From: an uncultured Chitinophagaceae bacterium
GTDB taxonomy: Bacteria; Bacteroidota; Bacteroidia; Chitinophagales; Chitinophagaceae
DNA: 33,787 nucleotides
NCBI GenBank assembly: GCA_903895845.1
Contig: CAITVK010000130.1
Location: 1-33,787 of the forward strand
Reading direction: 5' to 3'
Shown here: piece by piece, positions 16,338 to 24,818 of the stretch
Numbering within the stretch: the stretch's first letter is position 1
Layout: every line of letters starts with the position of its first letter
Program-made: the position numbers and the translations under genes
Notes under the pieces: generated by a model
Database searches by the model: none
The model's input: only the letters and a program-made list of their open reading frames with translations
Told to the model about the DNA's origin: nothing

Positions 16338-16444
16338 CTCTGAAAAAAGGTTGTGGGATACCGTAATTATGTAATCTTTATTCTTCATTTAGAATTTAAT
16401 AAACAAATAATAGGTATTTTCGTTTTTCAAACGGTAATTCATTG

Positions 16445-16474
16445 TTTGATTGTTTTTTAAATTAATTAAATTGG
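16445..16474 (+). promoter_or_regulatory. Candidate promoter for the FIST-kinase operon
   Basis: TTTG at 16445-16448, an 18-bp spacer and TAAATTGG at 16467-16474 approximate the Bacteroidota TTTG / TAnnTTTG promoter with one mismatch in the -7 box. It lies 26 nt before the ATG at 16500. Confidence 0.35.
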
Positions 16475-16499
16475 ATACCACATTGCCCAATCACCCTGA

Positions 16500-17654
16500 A
16501 TGCTTGATTTTATGAAAAATACACAATTACATTTTATTGATGGTAGCTGGAAAGGCGTTAGTGAAACATCTGCCTCTACCGACTTCAAGCCCCAACTTGT
16601 TTTGGCTTTTGGTTCTACTTCTTTGATAGGTAGTCCTTCCGTCTACGGAGACTTGAAAGGAAAGTTTCCTGATGCAACAATTATTTCGGCATCTACCTCA
16701 GGTGAAATAATTGGAGACAGCTTATTTGACGAGACTGTTGTAGCTACTGCAATTCAGTTTGAGAAGACAACGATAAAAGCAATAAATACCAATTTCTCCG
16801 ACCACTCAAATAGCTTTGAAGTAGGTAATTACTTAATAGAGCAGTTGTTGGCAGATGACTTGGCTGCGGTTTTTGTTATCTCTGATGGAAGCTATATAAA
16901 TGGAAGTGAACTGGTGAGCGGTTTGAACGAGAATAGACCTCCTCATGTTACAGTTACAGGAGGTTTGGCAGGTGATGGTGCCCGTTTTCAACAGACTTTG
17001 GTGGGGTTGGATCATACTGCAACAAACGGTGAGATAGTGGCAATTGGGTTCTATGGAAATCATATCAGTGTAGGACATAGCTCATTCGGGGGTTGGGATG
17101 AATTTGGAAGGGAACGAATTGTGACCAAGAGCGAAAAGAATGTTTTGTACGAATTGGATGGTACAAATGCATTGGATTTATATAAAGAATACTTGGGGCC
17201 TTATCTGAATGAGTTGCCAGGTTCTGCCTTGCTTTTTCCGTTATCGGTTAAAATTGATGCGGAAAGCGGCAATCTTGTCAGAACGATACTGAGTATCAAT
17301 GAGCAAGAAAAGTCCATGACCTTTGCTGGGAATCTACCTGTTGGAAGTCAGGTCCGGTTGATGAAGGCGAACTTTGAAAAGCTAATAGATGCTTCTACTG
17401 AAGCTGCCTCTGCAGCAATTGGGAAGAAGGCTGAAATGCCTCAATTGGCTATTCTTATTAGCTGTGTCGGCAGAAAATTGGTTTTGCAAGAACGTACCAG
17501 TGAGGAAGTGGAAGCAGCAAAGAATATATTTGGTGATGATACAACCATTACAGGATTTTATTCTTATGGAGAGATTTCTCCGTTTAGTCCAAATACAAAG
17601 TGTGAATTGCACAATCAGACAATGACAATAACCACTTTTTCCGAAATCTTGTAG
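16500..17654 (+). CDS. FIST-domain sensory protein
   Basis: A 384-residue soluble protein with FIST_N (about 28-220: LVLAFGSTSLIGSPSVYGDL, FPDATIISASTSGEIIGD, GGLAGDGARFQQTLVG) followed by FIST_C (about 225-370: DLYKEYLGPYLNELPGSALL, then FAGNLPVGSQVRLMKA, ending GFYSYGEISPF). FIST domains are predicted cytoplasmic small-ligand sensors, possibly for amino acids, found with signalling proteins. The hybrid kinase gene begins 20 nt after the stop, so the two form an operon and very likely one pathway. An internal ATG at 16512 (MKNTQLHF) is an equally possible start. Upstream are a candidate promoter and a 21-bp array. Confidence 0.9.
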   Translation: MLDFMKNTQLHFIDGSWKGVSETSASTDFKPQLVLAFGSTSLIGSPSVYGDLKGKFPDATIISASTSGEIIGDSLFDETVVATAIQFEKTTIKAINTNFSDHSNSFEVGNYLIEQLLADDLAAVFVISDGSYINGSELVSGLNENRPPHVTVTGGLAGDGARFQQTLVGLDHTATNGEIVAIGFYGNHISVGHSSFGGWDEFGRERIVTKSEKNVLYELDGTNALDLYKEYLGPYLNELPGSALLFPLSVKIDAESGNLVRTILSINEQEKSMTFAGNLPVGSQVRLMKANFEKLIDASTEAASAAIGKKAEMPQLAILISCVGRKLVLQERTSEEVEAAKNIFGDDTTITGFYSYGEISPFSPNTKCELHNQTMTITTFSEIL

Positions 17655-17674
17655 GTAACTTATAATCTTTTGTT

Positions 17675-19180
17675 ATGGCCTTTCATAAAATATTAGAAAA
17701 TCTTTTAGCTAAGTATAAGCCAGATGGCATTAGCATGGAAGATCCAGGCTGTGTAAAGTTTTTGAATGCCGTTAGTAGTCACTTTGCAACTTTTGAAAGG
17801 GATAAGAAAATTACCGACCACGCCTTCACCATCAGTGAGAAAGAATTTATTGGTGTTACTAAGGACTTGAAAGAACAAAATGCGATTACCAAGCAATCGA
17901 TTGAGAAACTAAAAGATGCCATCATTCACTTGGCTCCCGAAAAAGCCAATTCGTTTCAAGAGAGCAGTGATGACATTATTTATATTATTTCTTTCTTATC
18001 AGAATTAATCAAAAAGTCAAAAGCACTAGAGACAGAGTTGATTACCGCAAAAGAAGTTGCTGAAAAAGCTGCCAAGGCAAAAAGTGATTTCTTGAGTGTG
18101 ATGAGTCATGAGATCAGGACACCGTTGAACGCAATCATTGGCACAATCTCCTTATTTAAGTTTCATGAAGAATTGGATGAACCTAGGAAAGAACTACTGA
18201 GAGTAATGGAGATTTCGTCCGAGAACTTATTGAATCTTATTAATGATGTTCTTGATTTTAGCAAGATAGAAGAGGGCAAAATTACTTTTTCTGAGCGTGA
18301 CATAGATATACGCCCGTTTCTAAAAAATCTTCGGTTGGCAAATACAGTCAGGGCAGATGAAAAAGGCAATTCAATAAAAGTAATGATAGATGAGGAGATA
18401 CCAAATTACGTAAAAGGGGATGATCTAAGACTTGGACAGATATTAAACAACCTTATCTCAAATGCGATCAAGTTTACTAAGAAGGGAACGATTACCATCA
18501 CTGCAAAACTGGAAAAGAAAACCGATGAATTTGTTGAGCTTTATTTTGAAGTTGCGGATACAGGCATTGGGATTCCAACGGATAAACAGGAACTAATATT
18601 TGAGCGTTTTACACAGGCCAATAACAATATAACAAGGGAATTTGGTGGTTCGGGATTGGGGTTAACAATCATCAAAAGGTTGCTGCTGTTGCAAGGGAGT
18701 GAGATAAAATTAGAAAGCGTTGTTGGCAAGGGATCTACCTTCTCTTTTGTTCTTAAGTTTGGTTTGAGCAATACTAGGGCAGAGGAAACGAACATACAAG
18801 TTTCTAATAAAACTGATTTAAATGGCATTCGTGTTCTGTTGGTAGAAGATGTTGAGTTTAATATTTTTGTGGCAGAAATGATGTTGAATAACTGGAATGC
18901 CAAGGTTGATAAAGCCGAGAATGGAGAGGTAGCTGTGCAGAAGGTTAAGGATAATAAGTACGATTTGGTTTTGATGGATATACAAATGCCAGTGATGGAT
19001 GGCTACACAGCAACACGTGGGATAAGGCTGTTTGATACTACTACACCTATCATAGCGCTCACTGCCTCCCTTACAATAGACATTCAGGAGAAGGCAATGG
19101 ATGCTGGCATGGATGGATTTATCACCAAACCATTTAATCCCAATGAATTGTTTCAGATAATCAATAATAGTGTGAAATAA
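17675..19180 (+). CDS. Cytosolic hybrid histidine kinase/response regulator
   Basis: 501 residues with no signal peptide or membrane helix. The N-terminal region (1-110) is unfamiliar, and a coiled coil (about 111-137) leads into HisKA. The H-box is SVMSHEIRTPLNAIIG with His145. The HATPase domain has NLISNAIKFTKKG, DTGIGIPTDKQELIFERF and GGSGLGLTIIKRL. A C-terminal receiver domain (about 385-500) has acidic residues E391/D392, phospho-acceptor Asp435 (LVLMDIQMPVMDG) and Lys485 (GFITKPF). Being soluble, it probably takes its signal from the FIST protein encoded 20 nt upstream. No DNA-binding output or Hpt domain is present nearby. Confidence 0.93.
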   Translation: MAFHKILENLLAKYKPDGISMEDPGCVKFLNAVSSHFATFERDKKITDHAFTISEKEFIGVTKDLKEQNAITKQSIEKLKDAIIHLAPEKANSFQESSDDIIYIISFLSELIKKSKALETELITAKEVAEKAAKAKSDFLSVMSHEIRTPLNAIIGTISLFKFHEELDEPRKELLRVMEISSENLLNLINDVLDFSKIEEGKITFSERDIDIRPFLKNLRLANTVRADEKGNSIKVMIDEEIPNYVKGDDLRLGQILNNLISNAIKFTKKGTITITAKLEKKTDEFVELYFEVADTGIGIPTDKQELIFERFTQANNNITREFGGSGLGLTIIKRLLLLQGSEIKLESVVGKGSTFSFVLKFGLSNTRAEETNIQVSNKTDLNGIRVLLVEDVEFNIFVAEMMLNNWNAKVDKAENGEVAVQKVKDNKYDLVLMDIQMPVMDGYTATRGIRLFDTTTPIIALTASLTIDIQEKAMDAGMDGFITKPFNPNELFQIINNSVK

Positions 19181-19257
19181 GTGTGAGTCTGTAGCTTATC
19201 ACTTGTCAACTTACAACCCATATACATTCTCTATCAAAAAAAATGAATCATCATTAA

Positions 19258-20196
19258 ATGATTACTATACCTCCATACTTAAAACAGGGTGATACAATTG
19301 GCATTGTTTGCCCTTCGGGTTTTATGCCTTTTGAAAAGGCAGAAACTTGTATTTCTGTATTACAAGAGTGGGGATTCAGAGTGAAAGTTGGTAATACACT
19401 AGGGAATCAATACCATTATTTCTCTGGTACAGATAAAGACCGTCTCGACGATTTACAGTCAATGCTAGATGATGTAGAAGTAAAAGCTATTCTCTGTGCA
19501 AGGGGAGGATTTGGACTTAGCAGGCTCATTGATAGCCTGAATTTTAAGGTCTTTGTGGAGAACCCGAAATGGATTATCGGTTTCAGCGACATAACCATCT
19601 TGCATGCCCACATCAACCAAAGACTAAGGATTGCCACTTTACACGCTCCAATGGCAGCTGCTTTTAATGATGGTGGTTTTAACAACGAATATGTATTATC
19701 CCTTTGGAAAGCAATTGAAGGAATTAGTTATAATTATGGCTGTGCCCCACATCTATTCAATAAAATTGGCAGAGCTGAAGGGGAACTGATAGGGGGGAAT
19801 CTAACTATAATTGCACATTTGATTGGGACTAAGTCTGCTTATAAGAATACAAAAGGAAAGATTCTGTTTTTGGAAGATGTGGGGGAATATCTATACAGTA
19901 TTGATCGCCTTTTTATTCAGTTAAAACGCAATGGATTGTTAGAAAACCTTTCGGGGTTGATAATAGGAGGGTTTACAGACCTAAAGGATACGACCATTCC
20001 TTATGGCGAGGAAGTGTACACAATCATCAGTCAACATTTGCAGAATTATACCTATCCTGTCTGCTTTAATTTCCCAGTGGGGCATCAGACAGAGAATTAC
20101 GCTCTCAAAGTAGGCGTTCTGCACCAGCTTCAAGTGGCAAATGATAGTGTAGAACTGATGTATGGAAGACAATTTAGTGCCGAAATGTTTTTTTAG
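19258..20196 (+). CDS. ldcA: LD-carboxypeptidase (S66 family, murein tetrapeptide carboxypeptidase)
   Basis: Serine peptidase that trims the terminal D-Ala from muropeptide tetrapeptides during peptidoglycan recycling. 312 residues, no signal peptide, so cytoplasmic as expected for LdcA. The N-terminal motif GDTIGIVCPSG and CARGGFGLSRL are typical. The nucleophile is Ser110 (IIGFSDITILH). The other members of the Ser-Glu-His triad should be a Glu in KILFLEDVGEYLYSIDR (Glu206 is the likely one) and His276 (NFPVGHQTENYALKVG). The gene follows the hybrid kinase by 77 nt on the same strand and could be cotranscribed. It converges with the heparinase-like gene, 11 nt between stops. Confidence 0.93.
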   Translation: MITIPPYLKQGDTIGIVCPSGFMPFEKAETCISVLQEWGFRVKVGNTLGNQYHYFSGTDKDRLDDLQSMLDDVEVKAILCARGGFGLSRLIDSLNFKVFVENPKWIIGFSDITILHAHINQRLRIATLHAPMAAAFNDGGFNNEYVLSLWKAIEGISYNYGCAPHLFNKIGRAEGELIGGNLTIIAHLIGTKSAYKNTKGKILFLEDVGEYLYSIDRLFIQLKRNGLLENLSGLIIGGFTDLKDTTIPYGEEVYTIISQHLQNYTYPVCFNFPVGHQTENYALKVGVLHQLQVANDSVELMYGRQFSAEMFF

Positions 20197-20207
20197 AAAT
20201 ATCTATA

Positions 20208-22493
20208 CTATCTGCCAGATTGCTTTAGTTGAAACATCCCACCCTTACTCTTGAAATAAACGGTCCCAGCAGTTGCAGACACAGTCTCGGTTATATCCCC
20301 CGATGGTGAGAGTATCTTCCAATTGCCGGCTTGCAGGTCGGTTACCAGCACTTCGTATTCCTTGTTTGCATCGCCGATAGAAAACTGAATATCACTTCCG
20401 TTCCTATCAAGCGTTAACTGTTGCGCCACAATCCTGTTGCCAATGCTCACTGTCACATAGTTTCCCTTTGTAGCCAACACCTTTGTTACCCCCAAAGGCG
20501 TTGGCGATGGGTGCGCATCCATTACTTGTATTACATTCAGAAAATTATCCGATGTAGACGCTGCTTTAGGGGATAGTTCTGTCCGCCATCTTCCAGCATC
20601 TTCTTGTGTTACCGTTCCCCAGTTTTTCCCATCAACCCAATACTCTTTCCCTTCCCCTCCAATCTTTTCTATGGATTGATTGGTTATTTCTGGCAATAAA
20701 ACATCATCCACCAGTTTCCCATTCCGACCTTCATTGGTATTCTCAAAAGTAATTTTACCATTCTTGATAGTTGGCTCATTCTGAGAATGCAACAACCATG
20801 TCTTCTTGAATGACGCTTTTGTAGACACTACCTTATCCATCACAATCAATGCCCCAGGTATCTTTTCATTCTTCAGGTTAAGGAATACAAAACTCCTTCT
20901 CACTGTATCTACTTTGGCGGGATAAACTGCCACGTTTGGTGGAATATTGTATGCCCGCGTCATATCCCCTTTCAGATAAGAATAGTCAGGCGCCAATCCA
21001 TTTGCAATATCTTCTGCCATGATACTGGCCGACTTTCCAGCAGATAACATCTCCTGCGTACTGTCCCAAGCCCTGTTTTTGAAAGAGAATTGTCCACCAT
21101 CCCTCAAAGCAGCTTTCTTGTTGGAACCTTCATAAGGCGTTGGTTCATCTGGGTCAAGGATTAATAGTGAATTATGAGCGACGGTACGTGCATAATAGTT
21201 TACGTAATTCAACTTCCCCCATTCATTCTCTGCATCTTTTCCCTGATAGATACCTGCATCCAATGCGAGATGTCCTTTATAATAAATGCCAAAATGCCCA
21301 ATGTCCAGATGCGTATGATTCTTGGCAAAGTACTCTTTCATATTCATGAACACTACCATCGCATTGGACGAATAACTTTTTTTATCTAAGTCCCACTTGG
21401 TGCGGGCAATCATCAATCCAGAAGGGGAAGGGAAATATCTGCTTAGTTTCAAGCTGTCAAAAGGAGCAGCAGGAAGAGAAGGGTTATAGTAGATAAAGGC
21501 TCGTGCGCAAAGGTTATCCAATTTATCAAGGTTCAGCTTAGCGTAAGATTGAAGAAATGGGTTCTTTGATAAAGATGCAGCAATGGGCATAAATTCTAAG
21601 TAATTATTACCCATGGTGATATTGTTATGGCAATCGCCCTCTGGCATCCCATCCATATCTTTTACCTGCGGAATATTGTCGTACATGTCCCTGAATACAA
21701 TGTTGGTCATCTCTTTGGAATAAGGATTCAGCCCCAATTTATCGAGGATAAATGCCTGCAATACTTCATTGCCAAACCGTACATGCAAGTATTGGCTACC
21801 TTGATTATGAGTGCCAGATGCATACCACGGATTGCGTGATGGAGCGAATGACTGGACTTGCTCTTTATATTCAAAATCAAAGATGTCTTTTTCTTCATCA
21901 TAGATGGCAATGCCCATTGCTAAGAAAACAGTTGGGGCATATTCCCCATAATGACCAGACAGATACTGTTTGGGCGTATTCTTGAAGATGCAATACTCAG
22001 CCAGACAACTTTCGCTTTTCATGTTGGCAATAAGCTTTGCTTTGGTAGAAGCATCCATCAGGTTGTAGCACCAATCATACACCAATGCTGCCGTAAAAGC
22101 TGCCTCGTAGGCACTCGAATTGGGGTGATATCCTTTCACCGTATTAATGGAAGGCAGGTATTTATTGATCAAATCAATGGCATCTAAACCATCTTGTCTA
22201 TCCTTTTCATTATCTATCAGATAGCTAAAAGCAAGCGCTTCTATCTTCTGCCTGATATCTTCATCGGGTTCACCGCTTGTGGAATATCCATTGGTTTGAA
22301 AATGCTTTTGTTTCTCATACGCTTCTCTAAGCACTGCAAAATCAGGATGATTTAATCGGAATTTAATGGAGGGGATATCATTTGCCATCACTAATAAGCG
22401 TGGATGCCCAGGCATTGTAATATTGTTATTGGGGGATGCAAAGAGATGTCCCAAAAGAAATAAGGACAAAAGACTGATAGAAAGAGACTTCAT
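20208..22493 (-). CDS. Heparinase II/III-family polysaccharide lyase (PL21-like), secreted
   Basis: 761 residues from the ATG at 22493, which opens the signal peptide MKSLSISLLSLFLLGHLFAS; the longer frame begins with TTG at 22514. An alpha/alpha toroid (about 30-350) is followed by the heparinase II/III beta-sandwich. Residues match the spacing of the Pedobacter heparinase II active site as I remember it. His181 and Glu184 (SGHYGEY), Tyr235 (GSQYLHVR) and His393 are catalytic candidates. His395 (NHTHLDIGHFGIYYKG), Asp412 and His440 (VAHNSLL) are zinc-ligand candidates. It probably cleaves a uronic-acid polysaccharide in the periplasm. No SusC/SusD pair, sulfatase or second lyase is next to it, so it is not part of a full degradation locus in this window. 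The substrate is not known. Confidence 0.85.
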   Translation of the reverse strand: MKSLSISLLSLFLLGHLFASPNNNITMPGHPRLLVMANDIPSIKFRLNHPDFAVLREAYEKQKHFQTNGYSTSGEPDEDIRQKIEALAFSYLIDNEKDRQDGLDAIDLINKYLPSINTVKGYHPNSSAYEAAFTAALVYDWCYNLMDASTKAKLIANMKSESCLAEYCIFKNTPKQYLSGHYGEYAPTVFLAMGIAIYDEEKDIFDFEYKEQVQSFAPSRNPWYASGTHNQGSQYLHVRFGNEVLQAFILDKLGLNPYSKEMTNIVFRDMYDNIPQVKDMDGMPEGDCHNNITMGNNYLEFMPIAASLSKNPFLQSYAKLNLDKLDNLCARAFIYYNPSLPAAPFDSLKLSRYFPSPSGLMIARTKWDLDKKSYSSNAMVVFMNMKEYFAKNHTHLDIGHFGIYYKGHLALDAGIYQGKDAENEWGKLNYVNYYARTVAHNSLLILDPDEPTPYEGSNKKAALRDGGQFSFKNRAWDSTQEMLSAGKSASIMAEDIANGLAPDYSYLKGDMTRAYNIPPNVAVYPAKVDTVRRSFVFLNLKNEKIPGALIVMDKVVSTKASFKKTWLLHSQNEPTIKNGKITFENTNEGRNGKLVDDVLLPEITNQSIEKIGGEGKEYWVDGKNWGTVTQEDAGRWRTELSPKAASTSDNFLNVIQVMDAHPSPTPLGVTKVLATKGNYVTVSIGNRIVAQQLTLDRNGSDIQFSIGDANKEYEVLVTDLQAGNWKILSPSGDITETVSATAGTVYFKSKGGMFQLKQSGR

Positions 22494-22767
22494 AGATGAT
22501 ATATTAATGTGCAAAGCATGGTTAGATAACTGGCAATTGATATGCGAATATCGGTTTGGTTTAACTAAGCATGGGCATTTATCTGCGGAAACGTTTTCAA
22601 GTAGGATTAGTAGTTTAGCAGAAAGATGTAACTAGAACTTTCCCCAAAGGACAATGAACAACAATTACTTTATTTAGATCAACCTTTTTCAGTAAAAGGA
22701 AGACCTTTAGTCGCCCTTGAATAGCCAAAAACAAACTAGCTATCCCCCCTTAATCAATCTGCTTCCT

Positions 22768-22775
22768 TATTTTTG
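22768..22775 (+). promoter_or_regulatory. Candidate -7 promoter element for the MFS gene
   Basis: TATTTTTG matches TAnnTTTG and ends nine bases before the ATG at 22785. It also overlaps the TTG at 22773 that opens the longer frame, which argues against that TTG as the start. Transcription would begin almost at the ATG. Confidence 0.45.
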
Positions 22776-22784
22776 CGTGTATTC

Positions 22785-23966
22785 ATGATTAAATCTCTTA
22801 TTTCCCCACGTACTTCTTCCCCCAAACAGATTCGAATAGCAGTAGCCGCACTCTTTTTTGTGTCGGGATTTGGCTTTTCCAGCTTCGCTTCACGCATACC
22901 AAGTATTCAGCAGAACCTCCACATCAACGAAGCGCAACTAGGTACGGCACTGTTTGCCATCCCCTTCGGATTAATCTGTATGTTACCCCTCACCGGACAT
23001 CTTTTAAGCAGGTATGAAAGCAGATATGGGCTGATGATAGGCAGTTTCTTTTATAATGTATGCCTTTGTTTGTTGGGATTTGTAACCAATATCTGGCAAC
23101 TGATGATTGTGTTGTTCTTTTTTGGTGGGTCTAGAAACCTGATGAATATCGCCGTGAATGCACAATCATTAGGCGTACAAAAGTTGTACTCCAAATCTAT
23201 CATCACTACCTTTCATGGTATCTGGAGCATCACAGGTTTTGTTGGAGGCGCATTAGGCGGTTTAATGATTAGCCATGACATCAGTCCTGCCATCCATTTT
23301 GAAATGGTAGGGATTATTTGTGTACTGATGATGATTATTTTTTTTAAGGATACCATCAAAAATGATGTCCGACAACCCGAAGAAGGCGCTAAAAGGATCC
23401 TATTTCATTTCCCGAAAGGGGCATTGCTAAAGCTAGGGGTACTTGCTTTTTGCTGTATGACTTGCGAAGGGATTATGTTTGACTGGAGTGGTATTTATTT
23501 TCAGAAAGTAGTGCATGTTTCAAAACATAATATCACCACGGGATATGTTGCTTTTATGTGTGCAGCCGCCATTGCGCGTTTTACAGGAGATTGGCTCGTG
23601 AACAAGATTGGTACCCGAAAAGTATTACAACTTTGTAGCAGCTTTGCCTTTGTGGGCTTCTTAATTTCTATTGCATTTCCGTATTTAGTATCCGCAACAA
23701 TTGGTTTTATCCTCATTGGCATAGGCATTTCGTGCATTGTTCCCCTGATAATGGCCATGGCCGGACGCACTTCAGGCAAATCGGCAGGGGTTGCTATTGC
23801 TTCTGTCTCAACAGTTAGCTATTTTGGCTTCCTTTTTGGCCCTCCGCTCATTGGATATGTTGCACAGGCAGCCAACTTGCAATGGTCTTTTGGATTGGGG
23901 TTAATCATTGCTGCCTGTATGTTGGCATTGGTGAGTAGCAAGCAATTGCAAGTGAGTGGTGAGTAG
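22785..23966 (+). CDS. MFS transporter, YbjJ-like
   Basis: A 393-residue inner-membrane protein with about 12 hydrophobic helices in two bundles. It starts at the ATG at 22785 (MIKSLISPRTSS); the frame extends four codons to a TTG inside the promoter element. Features such as FGFSSFASRIPSIQQNLHI near helix 1, SRYESRYGLMIGSFF after helix 2 and GGSRNLMNIAVNAQ resemble the YbjJ-type branch of the major facilitator superfamily, whose substrates are poorly known. The gene is divergent from the heparinase-like gene (291 bp between starts), so it might take up a breakdown product, but that is only positional. Confidence 0.85.
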   Translation: MIKSLISPRTSSPKQIRIAVAALFFVSGFGFSSFASRIPSIQQNLHINEAQLGTALFAIPFGLICMLPLTGHLLSRYESRYGLMIGSFFYNVCLCLLGFVTNIWQLMIVLFFFGGSRNLMNIAVNAQSLGVQKLYSKSIITTFHGIWSITGFVGGALGGLMISHDISPAIHFEMVGIICVLMMIIFFKDTIKNDVRQPEEGAKRILFHFPKGALLKLGVLAFCCMTCEGIMFDWSGIYFQKVVHVSKHNITTGYVAFMCAAAIARFTGDWLVNKIGTRKVLQLCSSFAFVGFLISIAFPYLVSATIGFILIGIGISCIVPLIMAMAGRTSGKSAGVAIASVSTVSYFGFLFGPPLIGYVAQAANLQWSFGLGLIIAACMLALVSSKQLQVSGE

Positions 23967-24015
23967 GTGAAGGGGGGGGCGTTTGCTTTAGACGAAGCTG
24001 ATTGACCAATATTAT

Positions 24016-24681
24016 TTAGTGAATAACCAAATCCCTTCTCTTTCTTTTGATATCTATTAGGGCCTTCTTATAATCAGTCGCACTTTTTTCGGGATCTTCG
24101 GCATTCATGATGCCAGATATGACGGCAATACCATCCAAACCTGTATCGCTGAGGAGTTTCATGTTATCTAAACTGATTCCACCAGCAAGAAATATGGGAA
24201 CATCGGTGTAAGTTCTCGCTTTGCTAATGGTTTCTTTGTTTACAATCTCATAATCAGAGACAGAATTGGTTGGAAAAACTGCCCCAATTGAAACATAGTC
24301 CAAATGATGCCTTACAGCCCACTCAATTTTGTCGAAGTTGTTGCTACAGGTAATTCCAATGATCGAATTAGAGGAAATAGCCAACCTGATGCTGTCATAA
24401 TCTGCAGGTATTTCGTCAAAATGTACTCCATCAACAATGTTTGCATAGGAAACATCCTGATTAATCAATACAGGCACATCAAATCGGTGCGCCAATATGA
24501 CCACTGATTCGATAATGAGTATTTTGCAGGTATTAGGTTTGAAATTATCAAGGATCTGAATAATAGAAACGCCACCCTTTAATGCGGATTCCACTTTTTG
24601 TAGCAGCAGATGCATCTCTATGGAGGGGTCTATTATCAAATAAAGCCCAGATTTAACTGAGAAGGCACGTTTATTTATCAA
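24016..24681 (-). CDS. Diverged thiamine phosphate synthase / TenI-like protein
   Basis: A 221-residue TIM-barrel protein of the ThiE/TenI superfamily. Recognisable family segments are SGLYLIIDPS, GGVSIIQILDN, PVLINQDVSYANIVDGVHF, DYVSIGAVFPTNSVSD, VPIFLAGGIS and LDGIAVISGIM. The phosphate-binding Gly-rich loops are kept. The Q-R-K substrate motif of true ThiE (normally QLRxK) is ILD here, and the usual ND(R/D) Mg motif is NQD. It may therefore be a TenI-like or altered enzyme rather than an active ThiE. The only start I can find is TTG at 24681, because an in-frame stop lies three codons upstream and no ATG or GTG precedes the first strand. It lies 137 bp downstream of the TPP-riboswitch-controlled receptor on the same strand. 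Confidence 0.75.
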   Translation of the reverse strand: MINKRAFSVKSGLYLIIDPSIEMHLLLQKVESALKGGVSIIQILDNFKPNTCKILIIESVVILAHRFDVPVLINQDVSYANIVDGVHFDEIPADYDSIRLAISSNSIIGITCSNNFDKIEWAVRHHLDYVSIGAVFPTNSVSDYEIVNKETISKARTYTDVPIFLAGGISLDNMKLLSDTGLDGIAVISGIMNAEDPEKSATDYKKALIDIKRKRRDLVIH

Positions 24682-24772
24682 TTTTGTTTAAAATTTTAAT
24701 CTTTTTTTAATGCAAAATAACAACAATGTAAACATGATATCCTTATCAGTTTAGAAAATTGTGAAATTATTA

Positions 24773-24803
24773 CAGGTTGCCAGTACATGAAACCAGCAAC
24801 CTG
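24773..24803. repeat. Inverted repeat between receptor and ThiE-like gene
   Basis: CAGGTTGC and GCAACCTG, eight-base arms, are separated by 15 bases. It lies 16 nt after the receptor stop codon on the minus strand. No T-tract follows, so it is a weak candidate terminator or simply a repeat element. Confidence 0.45.
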
Positions 24804-24818
24804 CAACCAGTATCCCTC

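Larger units (their letters stand above)
16180..16499. other. Intergenic region, 320 bp, with array and candidate promoter
   Basis: Between the barrel receptor and the FIST gene. It holds the third 21-bp-period array (16265-16337, with a decayed tail to about 16363) and a promoter candidate at 16445-16474. No terminator for the receptor gene was recognised. Confidence 0.6.

Noticed and set aside
22494-22514. TTG start adding seven residues to the heparinase-like protein
   Set aside because: The ATG at 22493 begins a standard signal peptide.
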